Positions 26,236 through 37,845 of a stretch of 64,000 bases of DNA are shown here, one piece after another. A program made the translations under genes and the position numbers. Below the pieces are notes generated by a model. It was not told the DNA's origin. It searched no databases and worked only from the letters and a program-made list of their open reading frames with translations. The stretch's first letter is position 1. Every line of letters begins with the position of its first letter. Origin of the DNA: Spongiactinospora sp. TRM90649 (lineage in GTDB: Bacteria; Actinomycetota; Actinomycetes; Streptosporangiales; Streptosporangiaceae); the NCBI RefSeq assembly GCF_029382225.1, contig NZ_JARLTC010000012.1, positions 62,001 to 126,000 of the forward strand. The letters are read 5' to 3'.

Positions 26236-27315
26236 CTACAAGTCGTCTAGTCCCAGCGAGCGGGACAGCGACCGGATGGCGGAGGTCGGCCGGGTCTGCC
26301 GTTCGCGGATGTCCGCGACGATGCTTTGGGCGGTGAGCTGATGCCGAAACCAGACGGGTGACAACGCACGGGCCTCTTCGAGCCGTTTTTCGGCCGTGCG
26401 GTCATGCCGGGCGTCCGCGTGCACGATGTGCATGGAGGCCCGTGACCGGCTGAACGTCGTCTGATAGGTCGTGAGCCGTTCCCCGACCCGCTCCGCCGCT
26501 GCGGCGATCACCCGAATGTAATCCGTCACCGGTTTGTCGGCGGCGAGAGCGGCCCACATCGCGGAGATGAGGACATTGCCCCAGACCGCGACCTCAAGAG
26601 CCGGAGCGGAGAAGGTCGGCTCGATCCGGCGCGCCACGAATGTCGCGAGCCTCTCGGCCTCATCCGCGCGGGCCTGGTTCAGCAGGACCCAGCCGTATGA
26701 GCGCTGGACCATGGCCCACTGCAGAGGATCGGAGCCCTTGGCCGCCGCGACCACTCCTCGTTCAGCAGCCAGGGCGGCCAAATCCATGCGCCCGAAATGC
26801 TCCATCAGCCCGCTGGCGAGCTGGTAGCTCTCGGCAAGCGGCGCCGCGGCCTGGGCACCCAGCGCCTCGTGCGTCAGCCGGGCCTCATTGATCAGACCAG
26901 GCACGGACGCCACCGCCGCCCCCAGGTTCCCTGCCCAATACTCACCCCATGCTCTGCGCACCGCAGCCCGCAGGTCGGGCAGCGGGGTGGGCACACCGGT
27001 GTCCCGATCGTCGAGCCCCTCCATCCCAGGCATGAGGGAAGGCGATAGCAGCACATTGCGAATGGCTAGGACACTGCCACCGTCACGGTCGCCGCCGAGC
27101 CGTTCACGTTTCCCCGTCAGTTCGGTGAGATCAACGTCGAGGGCGTTCGCAAGCTTCATCAGGGTGGTGATCCTGCACGACTGACGGCGGCCCTGCTCCA
27201 ATTTCTGGATGACGTCCTTGGATATTCCGGCCTTCGCCGCCAGCCCCTCCTGACTGAGGCGCTGCGCATGCCTGGCCGCCTTCAGATTCAGGCCGATCGG
27301 ACTGATCTCTCCCAT
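26236..27315 (-). CDS. XRE family regulator with TPR-like C-terminal region
   Basis: A 359-residue regulator: an N-terminal HTH (LNLKAARHAQRLSQEGLAAK, AGISKDVIQKLEQGRR) and a long helical C-terminal region resembling the TPR-like sensor half of actinomycete XRE proteins. The ATG at 27315 is the first start after the upstream non-coding region; the frame upstream of it has no family similarity. It neighbours the broken DUF5959 gene. Regulators of this type are often paired with small DUF proteins in accessory regions. Confidence 0.85.
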   Translation of the reverse strand: MGEISPIGLNLKAARHAQRLSQEGLAAKAGISKDVIQKLEQGRRQSCRITTLMKLANALDVDLTELTGKRERLGGDRDGGSVLAIRNVLLSPSLMPGMEGLDDRDTGVPTPLPDLRAAVRRAWGEYWAGNLGAAVASVPGLINEARLTHEALGAQAAAPLAESYQLASGLMEHFGRMDLAALAAERGVVAAAKGSDPLQWAMVQRSYGWVLLNQARADEAERLATFVARRIEPTFSAPALEVAVWGNVLISAMWAALAADKPVTDYIRVIAAAAERVGERLTTYQTTFSRSRASMHIVHADARHDRTAEKRLEEARALSPVWFRHQLTAQSIVADIRERQTRPTSAIRSLSRSLGLDDL

Positions 27316-28049
27316 CAGTGAGGGCCTTCCTAGTGCGGTCCTACAGGTACAGGCTATGGATGCGCCGCACTCATGCCAAGGCGCGATCGCCGAGGTTACA
27401 GCATTGACACCACCATCGACCGGCGAAAAACAAACGCCACATATATGTGGCACTACTTGAATAATTAGTCGGATTGTCCATCGTGTCCAGGCGCCCGGCC
27501 ACGGCAAAAGCCGGCGGCAACGGCACGACGAACACGGACGGCACGCGGGGCAACCGCACCCAGAGGTGGAGTCGGCACCGGCAGGTCGGGGCCGCTCCAG
27601 CGAAAGCGACGGGGAGGACGGGCACGACGCCGCTGAGGATGACAGGACGGCACGCCGGGGCGGAGGGCTGGACGGCGGTGAAATGGCCCGGGATGGCGTA
27701 GCAGCCACCGGGTTCATGTCCAAGTGACCAGCTGGTGGCGACAGCGCCGGGCGAAGCCCGGCCCAAGAACAGTCCGAGCGCAGCGAGGCCCATTGGGCGC
27801 GCGCCAGCGCGCACCACGGCGAAGCCGGGGCCATGAGTGCGACGAACACGGACGGCATGCGCCAGCGCGCCCACCATGGCGAAGCCGGGGGCAGGCAGGG
27901 GGATGGCGGGGAATGCGGGTGGCGTGGGGGTGGTGTCAGGATTTCGTCATGGCGTTCGGCGTCGCCGTATGAGATATGTCAGGGAAAGCTCGCGACCGGT
28001 GTGACGGGAATAGCGTCACCTCTCGTCAGTTACTCCCGAGGAGAAATCC
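27316..28049. other. non-coding accessory gap with repeats
   Basis: No frame here has family similarity or a good ribosome-binding site. The XRE promoter is near 27320-27470, where the base composition drops. The right half contains the direct repeats described separately, and possibly the SAV_915 promoter. Confidence 0.5.
27801..27890. repeat. imperfect direct repeats
   Basis: A roughly 30-base unit, GCGCCAGCGCGC then ACCA, GGCGAAGCCGGGG, occurs at 27801-27830 and again at 27859-27890 with one insertion and one change. A second unit, CGACGAACACGGACGGCA, occurs near 27526-27543 and at 27840-27857. Confidence 0.6.
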
Positions 28050-28343
28050 ATGGACGACGACGAAACTCGCCGCTTGCTCTTCGTGCCAGTACGCCAAGGC
28101 GCGTACGGTGTCTCGCTCCGGCTGTTCCGCACGGTGTCGGAGCCGCGCTCGGCGGTGGCCTTCACCTCCCTCGACCGGCTCGCCTCGGTGCTCGGGGCCG
28201 GGCAGGCGTGGATCCGGCTGGCCGAGTCGGCGCTGCGCTCGCTCACCGCCGACATCGGCGTCACACGGATCGTCATCGACCCTTCGGGCACGAACGCCCC
28301 CGGGCAACGGCCGGCCGCCGCCGTCCCGCTGCGGGCGGCCTGA
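28050..28343 (+). CDS. SAV_915 family protein
   Basis: A 97-residue protein of the streptomycete SAV_915 family: LFVPVRQGAYGVSLRLFRTV, then SAVAFTSLDRLASVLGAGQA and WIRLAESALRSLTADIGVTR. Function is unknown. It is preceded by GAGGAGAAAT at good distance. It sits at the left border of the stress/dormancy genes. Confidence 0.75.
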   Translation: MDDDETRRLLFVPVRQGAYGVSLRLFRTVSEPRSAVAFTSLDRLASVLGAGQAWIRLAESALRSLTADIGVTRIVIDPSGTNAPGQRPAAAVPLRAA

Positions 28344-28386
28344 CATGACCGACGGCATCGCCGAACGAGTGGAAGGAGCGGGCAGC

Positions 28387-28526
28387 ATGAGCGTTCTCAC
28401 CGAGGCACCGGCCGCGTCGCCGGCGCCGGCCGTCCGCCGGTGATCGCGGTGTCGGGCGGCAAGGCCAGGCCGGTGGTCCGCCGGGAGACGCCGGACGACC
28501 TGATGAGCCGCGACGTCGGTCTCTGA
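28387..28526 (+). other. two tiny overlapping reading frames
   Basis: An 18-codon frame starts at ATG 28387 behind a very good GGAAGGAG and stops at 28443. A GTG overlapping that stop (28440) opens a 28-codon frame to 28526, ending DDLMSRDVGL, which resembles the opening of CBS-domain proteins. They could be leader peptides or the decayed remains of a gene. Confidence 0.25.
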
Positions 28527-28546
28527 CCAGCAGTCAAAAGGGGCGG

Positions 28547-28566
28547 ATCAGGCCGAAGGTCCCGAA
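28547..28566. promoter_or_regulatory. candidate DosR/OsdR-type box upstream of the first universal stress protein
   Basis: Compared by eye with the mycobacterial DosR consensus (TTSGGGACTWWAGTCCCSAA), this 20-mer matches at about 15 positions, including AAGGTCCCGAA in the right half. It ends 71 bases before the ATG at 28638. Confidence 0.45.
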
Positions 28567-28637
28567 CCAGACGGACTTTCCGCACTGACCTTCGCGGGGC
28601 ACGCTCGCCGATCATGGGAGCGCGAGGTGAGGGGACC

Positions 28638-29567
28638 ATGACCAGAACGGACGGCGTGCTCGTCGGCTACGACGGCTCCGACTTCTCGACCCGCGCCCTG
28701 GAATGGGCGATGGACGAGGCGGAGTTACGCGAGGTCCCCCTCACCGTCCTGCACACCTGGCACTGGCCGTACGACAACACGGATCCGCAGGCCAAGGCCC
28801 ACCTGCGCGAGACCGCCGAGCACGTGCTCGGGCACGGCGCCGGGCTGGCCGGCGCCCACGGCGGTCCCCGTGGGGTGCGGGCCGAGCTGCGCGAAGGCCC
28901 GGCGTCGGCGCGTCTCGCGGAGATGTCGGCGGACGCCGGGCTGCTGGTCGTGGGGTCGCGCGGGCTCGGCCGCCGGGCACAGACCGTGCTCGGCTCGGTG
29001 GCCGAGCACGTGGCGGGGCACGCCGACTGCCCGGTCATCGTGATCCGCGGCCAGGAGCCGAAGGCACGCGTACCGGGGCCGGTCGTGCTGGCCCTGGGCG
29101 ACTCGACCGGCGACGAGGTCGTCGGTTTCGCCTTCGGCGAGGCCGAACGGCGGGGGGTCGAACTGCTCGCCGTCCGGGCGGGGGCGGAGCCGCTGATCTC
29201 GTGGGGCACCCCGGGCGGCCCGGCGCCGGCCATCGAGGCGGCCATCCGGGCCGGTGAGCGGGCGACGGCCGAGCGCCTGCTGGCGCACCGGGCGGTCCAT
29301 CCGGACGTCAGGGTCGCCATCAGGTACACGACGCTGACGCCTCGGCAGGCCGTTCGGGACTGCTCGATCGGCGCTACGCTGCTCGTGCTGGGCACCGGCG
29401 CGTCGCCGGAGCGACTCGGTCCGGTGGCCGGATACGCGGTGCAGTTCGCGCCCTGCCCAGTGGCGCTCGTACCCAGGAAGTCGCCCGCGGTGCAGGCGTT
29501 ACAGGCGGCGTTCGGAGCGGACATCTGGAAGGACGATCGGCACCCAGAACGGGACCTTAGCCTCTGA
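28638..29567 (+). CDS. universal stress protein, tandem UspA domains
   Basis: A 309-residue protein with two UspA domains. The first has the ATP-binding GSRGLGRRAQTVLGSVAEHV pattern (G-2X-G-9X-G-S/T); the second has GTGASPERLGPVAGYAV and lacks the full loop, so it may not bind ATP. The N-terminal VLVGYDGSDFSTRALEWAMD is typical. The ATG at 28638 follows GAGGGGA. In actinobacteria such tandem proteins are common members of the hypoxia (DosR) regulon, and the box at 28547 fits. Confidence 0.92.
   Translation: MTRTDGVLVGYDGSDFSTRALEWAMDEAELREVPLTVLHTWHWPYDNTDPQAKAHLRETAEHVLGHGAGLAGAHGGPRGVRAELREGPASARLAEMSADAGLLVVGSRGLGRRAQTVLGSVAEHVAGHADCPVIVIRGQEPKARVPGPVVLALGDSTGDEVVGFAFGEAERRGVELLAVRAGAEPLISWGTPGGPAPAIEAAIRAGERATAERLLAHRAVHPDVRVAIRYTTLTPRQAVRDCSIGATLLVLGTGASPERLGPVAGYAVQFAPCPVALVPRKSPAVQALQAAFGADIWKDDRHPERDLSL
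29548..29567. promoter_or_regulatory. candidate DosR/OsdR-type box upstream of the PPOX-fold gene
   Basis: AACGGGACCTTAGCCTCTGA matches the DosR consensus at about 13 of 20 positions, with the left half CGGGAC and central TTAG. It overlaps the last codons of the universal stress gene and lies 33 bases before the next ATG. Confidence 0.35.
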
Positions 29568-29600
29568 TCCCGGACGCTCCGGACCGGCAAGGTGGGACGT

Positions 29601-30020
29601 ATGAAACTCGATTCCGCCGGGTTGCAGATTCTCGATCGCGACGAGTGCCTGGCGCTGCTGGGCACCGCGCCGATCGGGCGGGTCGTGTTCACCGACCGTG
29701 CCCTGCCCGCCGTGCAACCGGTGAACTACACCCTGGACGGCGGGTCCATCGTGATCCGCACCGGCCTGGGCTCCAAGCTCGCGGTGGCGGCCCGCAACGC
29801 CGTCGTCGCCTTCGAGGCGGACGCCTTCGACCCCGCCCAGCGCACCGGCTGGTCGGTCACGGCGGTCGGGCACGCCCGGGCCGTGACCGATCCGCGCGAG
29901 ATCGAGCGCCTCTCACGGCTGCCGCTGGACACCTGGGCCCCGGGCAGCCGCGATCACTACATCGTGATCCGGCCGGAGAGGATCAGCGGGCGGCGGATCA
30001 ACCGCCCCGGCGACTTCTAG
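29601..30020 (+). CDS. pyridoxamine 5'-phosphate oxidase-fold (FMN-binding) protein
   Basis: A 139-residue split-barrel protein: ECLALLGTAPIGRVVFTDRA, the central PVNYTLDGGSIVIRTGLGSK, and the C-terminal YIVIRPERISGRRI, as in Rv3131/Rv2004-linked PPOX proteins that bind FMN, F420 or heme. AAGGTGGGA precedes the ATG. It follows the stress protein by 33 bases and faces the kinase gene. It probably serves in redox balance under low oxygen. Confidence 0.88.
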   Translation: MKLDSAGLQILDRDECLALLGTAPIGRVVFTDRALPAVQPVNYTLDGGSIVIRTGLGSKLAVAARNAVVAFEADAFDPAQRTGWSVTAVGHARAVTDPREIERLSRLPLDTWAPGSRDHYIVIRPERISGRRINRPGDF

Positions 30021-30062
30021 AACGACGCGCCAGAACGACGCGCCAGAACAACGCGACGAGGG

Positions 30063-32821
<2,759 letters not shown>

Positions 32822-33014
32822 GTTCCACCTCCAAGGGATATGCCCAGCCCATCACGCGCGCGGGGACTCCGGTCAGCGGCGAAGGACCCGAGGTCGCGGG
32901 ACCTTTCCCAGGGTCGTTGGGCGCACCGGCTTGGGACGTTCGGCCCTGCCGCCGCGGGCGCGCGCGACTTACCCTGCGTGATGAACGAGCCGCAAGCAGA
33001 ACATGAGGTGTGAC

Positions 33015-33704
33015 ATGACCATGACCGTCGCGAGCGTGATGACCATCACGGTGGCCTCCGTCACCCGGGACGTCCCGTTCCATGTGGTGGCGGAGAAGCT
33101 GATCGCGACGGGTGTCGGCGCGCTGCCGGTGCTCGACCCCGGCGGCGTCGTGGTCGGGATGATCTCCGAGGCGGACCTGCTGCGCAAGGAGGATTTCAAG
33201 GAGCGTTACTACGGCGAGTACTACTATCCGCCGCTGCGGACCCGGCTGCGGCGCCGTTCCGGCGCGCGGCGTGAGACCTCCGCCGAGGGTGTGACGGCGG
33301 GCGAGCTGATGAGCTCCCCGGCGATCGTGGTCGCCGCGGACTCCCCCGTCGTGCTCGCGGCCCGGCTGATGGAGCGGCACGGGATCAAGCGGCTGCCCGT
33401 GGTGGACGACCTCGGACGGCTGGCCGGCATCGTCACCAGGCGCGACCTGCTCAAGGTGTTCCTGCGCCCGGACGCCGACATCGCCGGGGACGCCGGCCGC
33501 CACGCGGACATCCTCCAGGTGGACGCGCTCAAGATCACCGTTGCCGACGGCGTGCTCACCCTGTCCGGAAGCGTCGAGCGGCGCAGCCAGGCCGACGCCG
33601 CCGCGCGCGCCGCCGACCGCCTGGACGGCGTCGTCGCGGTCCACTCGCAGATCACCTGGACCCAGGACGACACCGCCCCGGTCACCGTTCGAACCCCCGC
33701 CTGA
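33015..33704 (+). CDS. CBS-CBS-BON domain protein
   Basis: A 229-residue cytoplasmic protein: CBS 1 (about 4-60: VMTITVASVTRDVPFHVVAE, GVGALPVLDP), CBS 2 (about 95-155: LMSSPAIVVAADSPVVLAAR, IKRLPVVDDLGRLAGIVTRR), then a BON domain (about 160-215: LQVDALKITVADGVLTLSGS). Paired CBS domains bind adenosine nucleotides; BON may bind lipid or another protein. ATG 33015 follows GAGGTG (33005-33010). Such proteins are common in hypoxia-induced clusters. The gap to acg (32822-33014) contains a GGGACC half site only. Confidence 0.9.
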   Translation: MTMTVASVMTITVASVTRDVPFHVVAEKLIATGVGALPVLDPGGVVVGMISEADLLRKEDFKERYYGEYYYPPLRTRLRRRSGARRETSAEGVTAGELMSSPAIVVAADSPVVLAARLMERHGIKRLPVVDDLGRLAGIVTRRDLLKVFLRPDADIAGDAGRHADILQVDALKITVADGVLTLSGSVERRSQADAAARAADRLDGVVAVHSQITWTQDDTAPVTVRTPA

Positions 33705-33727
33705 ACCGCACGCCCTCAGCGGCCCTC

Positions 33728-34957
33728 TCAGTGGCCGAGCAGGGCGAGGGTCTCGTGGGCGATCTCCCACTCCTCGTCTGTCGGCACGACCAGCACCGCC
33801 ACCTCGGCGTCCGGCGGCGAGACGACCCGTTCCGAGGTGTCCTCCGCGCGGTTGCGGCCCTCGTCCACCGCAACGCCCAGGCGTTCCAGCCCGGCCAGGC
33901 AGTCCGCCCGCACGCCGTCGTCGTGCTCGCCGACCCCGCCGGTGAACACGATCGCGTCCACGCGGCCCGGCAGCACCGCGTAGTAGGCCCCGACGTACTT
34001 CCTGATCCGGTGGCAGTAGACCGCCCTGGCCAGGCGCGCGTCCGGGTCGCCCTCGTCGGCGCGGCGGCGCACGGTGCGCATGTCACCCGCCCCGGCCAGC
34101 GCCAGCAGCCCGCTGTCGCGCAGCAGCGCCTCCTCGACGCTCCGCGCGGACAGCTTCGCCACCCGGGCCAGGTAGCCGGGCAGCGCCGGATCCACGTCGC
34201 CCGAGCGGGTGCCCATCACCAGCCCCTCCATCGGCGTCATGCCCATCGAGGTCTCCACGCTCCGCCCGCCCGCCACGGCGGTGGCGCTCGCGCCGTTGCC
34301 CAGGTGCAGCACGATCAGGTTCACCTCGTCCGGCTCACGGCCGAGCAGGATCGCGGCGCGGCGCGAGACGTAGGCGACCGACGTGCCGTGGAAGCCGTAA
34401 CGCCGCACGCCGTAACGCTCCCGCCACTCGGCGGGGACGGCGTAGGTGAAGACCTCTTCCGGCAGCGTGTGGTGGAACGCGGTGTCGAAGACTGCGACCT
34501 GCGGGAGCCCGGGGAAGGCCGCGCGGGCCACGCGGATGCCGTCGAGCCCGGCCGGGAGGTGCAGCGGTGCGAGCGGGGCAAGTTGCGCGATCGCGTCGAT
34601 CACGTGCTCGTCGATCAGCACCGGTTCGCGGAAGCGCGCCCCGCCGTGCACGACGCGGTGCCCGACCGCCGCCGGCGGGGCCGCCGCGAGGTCGGGACCG
34701 GCGGCCTTGAACGCGTCGAGCACCGCCCACAGCCCGGTGCGGTGGTCGGGGACGCGCAGCTCCTGCACGTACGGCGAGCCGCCGTCGCGGTGATGGGTGA
34801 TGCGTCCGGGTTCGGTGTCGCCGACGCGCTCGACGATGCCGCGCGCCGGACGGCCCCCGGTGGCGACGTCGACCAGCTCGTACTTGATCGTCGAAGAGCC
34901 GGTGTTCAGGACGAGCACCGTGCCCTGACGGCCCGAACCAAGATCGGACGCGCTCAT
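33728..34957 (-). CDS. ackA: acetate kinase
   Basis: Enzyme of 409 residues making ATP and acetate from acetyl phosphate. Signature 1 [14 protein letters not shown] and signature 2 [14 protein letters not shown] are intact, with [10 protein letters not shown] and the late [14 protein letters not shown]. No phosphotransacetylase or phosphoketolase gene is adjacent, unusual for ackA. The ATG is immediately flanked by the deleted TnpB element, which now supplies CGGAGGCATCAG upstream. The position in this stress cluster suggests use in fermentation under low oxygen. Confidence 0.95.
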   Translation of the reverse strand: MSASDLGSGRQGTVLVLNTGSSTIKYELVDVATGGRPARGIVERVGDTEPGRITHHRDGGSPYVQELRVPDHRTGLWAVLDAFKAAGPDLAAAPPAAVGHRVVHGGARFREPVLIDEHVIDAIAQLAPLAPLHLPAGLDGIRVARAAFPGLPQVAVFDTAFHHTLPEEVFTYAVPAEWRERYGVRRYGFHGTSVAYVSRRAAILLGREPDEVNLIVLHLGNGASATAVAGGRSVETSMGMTPMEGLVMGTRSGDVDPALPGYLARVAKLSARSVEEALLRDSGLLALAGAGDMRTVRRRADEGDPDARLARAVYCHRIRKYVGAYYAVLPGRVDAIVFTGGVGEHDDGVRADCLAGLERLGVAVDEGRNRAEDTSERVVSPPDAEVAVLVVPTDEEWEIAHETLALLGH

Positions 34958-35239
34958 CTGATGCCTCCGAGGAGACCCCCGCCTTCAGGCGGGGGAGGAA
35001 TCGGACTCCCGCCTCGCGGGACAGGACGGACAAATCCATGGAATCGAATGACCGTGCGACGTGCGCCTGCGGCACCGTCCATGACCGGGATGTGAACGCG
35101 GCCCGTAACGTGCTCGCCGCCGGGCCGGCGGAGAGTGGAAACGCCTGTGGAGCCGGTGTAAGACCTCAAGAGGAGACTTCCTTGGCGGGCGGTCGGTGGT
35201 GAAGCAGGAATCCTCTTCCTTCAGGAAGGGGAGGAGTCA
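34958..35239 (+). mobile_element. 282-bp internally deleted TnpB element abutting the ackA start codon
   Basis: Both ends match the full element at 9306-10649: the outer CTGATG-CTCCGAGGA, hairpins CCCCCGCC/GGCGGGGG and TCCCGC/GCGGGA, then a junction at about 35060 to the tnpB 3' end, and the right end with GCCTGTGGAGCCGGTGTAAG, GGCGGGCGGTCGGTGGTGAA and CTTCCTTCAGGAAGGGG to the terminal GTCA. About 1.06 kb of tnpB is lost. The residual frame encodes the zinc-ribbon tail ([20 protein letters not shown]). The differences are scattered point changes, so this is an older or separately evolved copy, not a recent duplicate. Confidence 0.87.
35095..35239 (+). ncRNA. orphan TnpB guide-RNA scaffold in the deleted element
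   Basis: The right-end segment that encodes the guide-RNA scaffold in the full element is kept although TnpB is gone. In the terminal hairpin one arm base differs (CCTCTTCC against GGAAGGGG), which leaves a U-G pair in RNA. The guide would be read from 35240 onward, through the presumed original leader of ackA. It could be used by the TnpB at 9406 in trans. The 5' limit is approximate and expression is unproven. Confidence 0.55.
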
Positions 35240-35615
35240 CGGTCTACACGCTAGCCACCCGCCGGACGCTCGTCCTCCCGGGGCCTTCACCTTGGAAGGG
35301 CTCTCCGGCTTGGAGGGGTCACGAAACGGCCTCACCGGGGGAGCCGTTGGCGTAGGGCTCGATGCGCGGGTCGGCGAACACGCCATCGATGTCGCCGGGA
35401 CCGAGCCCGAGCACCGCCAGCGCGGCGTCCAGGATCGCCGGGGCGGCGAGCCGTACGGTGACGAGGGCCATCGGCTCCGGGCCGCCGGGGTCACGCCGCC
35501 GCGGGGTCGGGCTTCGGATTCCGCACTGACGGTCACCATTCGCCCCCTCAACGTGGTCATCGGCCTGCTCGCCCGTCACTCCCGCCACAGTGACAACAGG
35601 CTTGCCCCGGGCCGC
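35240..35615. other. gap between the deleted element and the YkvA gene
   Basis: It begins with the sequence that preceded ackA before insertion (GGCTAGCGTGTAGACC on the minus strand, a possible -10 region). A 50-codon minus-strand frame from ATG 35471 (MALVTVRLAAPAILDAALAV) ends at 35319; it is amphipathic, has a weak GGAG and no recognised family, so I leave it uncalled. Confidence 0.4.
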
Positions 35616-36044
35616 TCACCGGTCGACCGGCCCCTCCCCGAGCCCGGCGAGGCGCGACAGGGCGGCGAAGCCGTCGTCGGTGCCCGGCCAGTGCCGCCGG
35701 ACGGCGTCGAGCCCGGCCCGCCGCACGACGGAGCGGAGGACGACGGCGACCAAGATGGCGTCGTCGGCGTAACCGACGACGGGGATGAAGTCGGGCACCA
35801 GATCGATGGGCACGACCAGATAGGCCAGCAGCAGGGCGAGCCGGACGCGCACGCCGCCGGGCAGGCCGGAGTCGGCGGCCAGGCGGCGCGTCAGGCGCAG
35901 CACGTCGGGCAGCAGCCGCAGCGCCTCGCGGGGCAGCCCGCCGCGCGGGCGGACCACCATCAGCGCGAGCACCAGGACCGCCCAGAGCGCCAGCACCGCC
36001 ACGACGAGCCCGAGCAGCACGTCCCAGGCCCACGAGCCGGTCAC
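35616..36044 (-). CDS. YkvA/DUF1232 family membrane protein
   Basis: A 142-residue protein with one N-terminal transmembrane helix (LLGLVVAVLALWAVLVLALM) and the DUF1232 core LLAYLVVPIDLVPDFIPVVGYADDAILVAV. Function of the family is unknown; it is a membrane-associated helical protein. The start is a GTG at 36044 without a strong ribosome-binding site. Confidence 0.85.
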   Translation of the reverse strand: MTGSWAWDVLLGLVVAVLALWAVLVLALMVVRPRGGLPREALRLLPDVLRLTRRLAADSGLPGGVRVRLALLLAYLVVPIDLVPDFIPVVGYADDAILVAVVLRSVVRRAGLDAVRRHWPGTDDGFAALSRLAGLGEGPVDR

Positions 36045-36147
36045 GAACGCACGCCGGATGGAACGGGGAGACGGTAAGGGGTCATGCGGTCGAGTAGACC
36101 ATGTGGCCGCACGCGGACGTGATCCGAGTCACCTCCCAGGCATGAGG

Positions 36148-36708
<561 letters not shown>

Positions 36709-36778
36709 CGCACGAGCACCTTTCGGTAGTCGATCGCATACGGTGCGTGATTCTAGTATCGCTGACGGCACGGCGGAG

Positions 36779-36815
36779 GCCGGTGCGGGACGATCGGCGA
36801 AGCACCCGCACCGGC
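36779..36815. terminator. terminator of the formamidase operon
   Basis: GCCGGTGCGGG (36779-36789) and CCCGCACCGGC (36805-36815) are perfect 11-bp arms with a 15-base loop, just after the stop at 36827 of the minus-strand operon. Confidence 0.7.
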
Positions 36816-36826
36816 ACGCCCCCGGC

Positions 36827-37843
36827 TCAGCTCGCCAGCAGCTCCTTGAGCCCGGCGTCGATGAACGCGACGTCCACCGGATTACTGCCGTGACCCGCGA
36901 AGTGTCCCCACACGCCCGGAATCACCCGCAGCTTGGCGTTCGGCATCCGCTCCACGGCCCACGCCTCGTCCTCCGGCGGGAAGTAGAGGTCCTTCTCGCC
37001 CGGCATCACCAGCGCCTTGGCCTTGATGGAGCGCAGCGCCGCCTCGGTGTCGCCGTTGAACCCCGGCGTCAGCCCGACGTCGGCGCTGTGCCAGGTCAGC
37101 AGCATGGTGAGCAGGTTGTTGGCGTCGCGGTCGTCGAGGAAGAAGCCCTCCCAGAAGCCGATCAGGAAGTCCTCAAGGGAGGTGTATCCCAGCTTCTCGA
37201 ACAGGCGGTCCCAGTAGAACGCCTGGGAGAAGCCCCATCCGGCGTAGACCCGGGCGGCCGCCCGCAGGCCGGTCACCGGCTGCGTCGTGCCGTACCAGCC
37301 GCCGCGGAACGCCGCGTCGGCGGTGATCGCCGCCTTCACGCCCTCCAGGAAGACCTTGTTGTGCAGGCTGGTGTGCGACGAGCCGCAGAACGGCGCGATC
37401 CGCTCGACCATGTCGGGATGGCTGACGCCCCACTGGTAGGTCTGTCCCGCGCCCATCGACCAGCCGGTGACCAGCGGCAGGCGTTCGACGCCGAACCGCT
37501 CGGTGACCAGCCGGTGCTGGGCCGTCACGTTGTCGTACATGGTGACGTGCGGGAACCTGGCCTGGTCGTACGGCGGCGGCACGTTGCTCGGCGAGCTGGA
37601 CAGGCCGTTGCCGATCATGTTGGGCACGATGATGAAGTAGCGCGCCGGGTCCAGGGCCATGCCGGAGCCGATCAGCCACTCGTTGTCCCAGTGCCGCCCG
37701 GAGTACCAGGTCGGGTACACGATCGCGTTGTCCTTGGCGGGGGACAGCTCGCCGTACGTCTTGTAGGCCAGGCGGGCGCCCCGGAGGGTAGCCCCGTGCT
37801 GGAGGGTGAAGTCCCCCAGCTCGAAGAACTCATAATCGATCAT
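36827..37843 (-). CDS. MetX-like alpha/beta hydrolase
   Basis: A 338-residue alpha/beta hydrolase of the homoserine-acetyltransferase-like group: GNGLSSSPSN-type N-terminal region, nucleophile Ser in GWSMGAGQ, acid in PGEKDLYFPP, His in WGHFAGHG. Members outside methionine synthesis are esterases or acyltransferases, and no other methionine genes are near. It begins 3 bases after the formamidase stop, so it is coupled with it and probably acts on an amide- or ester-derived acyl product. Substrate unknown. Confidence 0.87.
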   Translation of the reverse strand: MIDYEFFELGDFTLQHGATLRGARLAYKTYGELSPAKDNAIVYPTWYSGRHWDNEWLIGSGMALDPARYFIIVPNMIGNGLSSSPSNVPPPYDQARFPHVTMYDNVTAQHRLVTERFGVERLPLVTGWSMGAGQTYQWGVSHPDMVERIAPFCGSSHTSLHNKVFLEGVKAAITADAAFRGGWYGTTQPVTGLRAAARVYAGWGFSQAFYWDRLFEKLGYTSLEDFLIGFWEGFFLDDRDANNLLTMLLTWHSADVGLTPGFNGDTEAALRSIKAKALVMPGEKDLYFPPEDEAWAVERMPNAKLRVIPGVWGHFAGHGSNPVDVAFIDAGLKELLAS

Positions 37844-37845
37844 GC

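Noticed and set aside
27371..27877. 168-codon minus-strand frame in the accessory gap
   Set aside because: Low complexity, covers the direct repeats and has no conserved motif or start signal.
32895..32914. Possible DosR box between the acg and CBS-BON genes
   Set aside because: Only a GGGACC half site agrees; about half of the consensus positions match, near what GC-rich sequence gives by chance.
35319..35588. 89-codon minus-strand frame near the deleted element
   Set aside because: Weak ribosome-binding site and no recognisable family.
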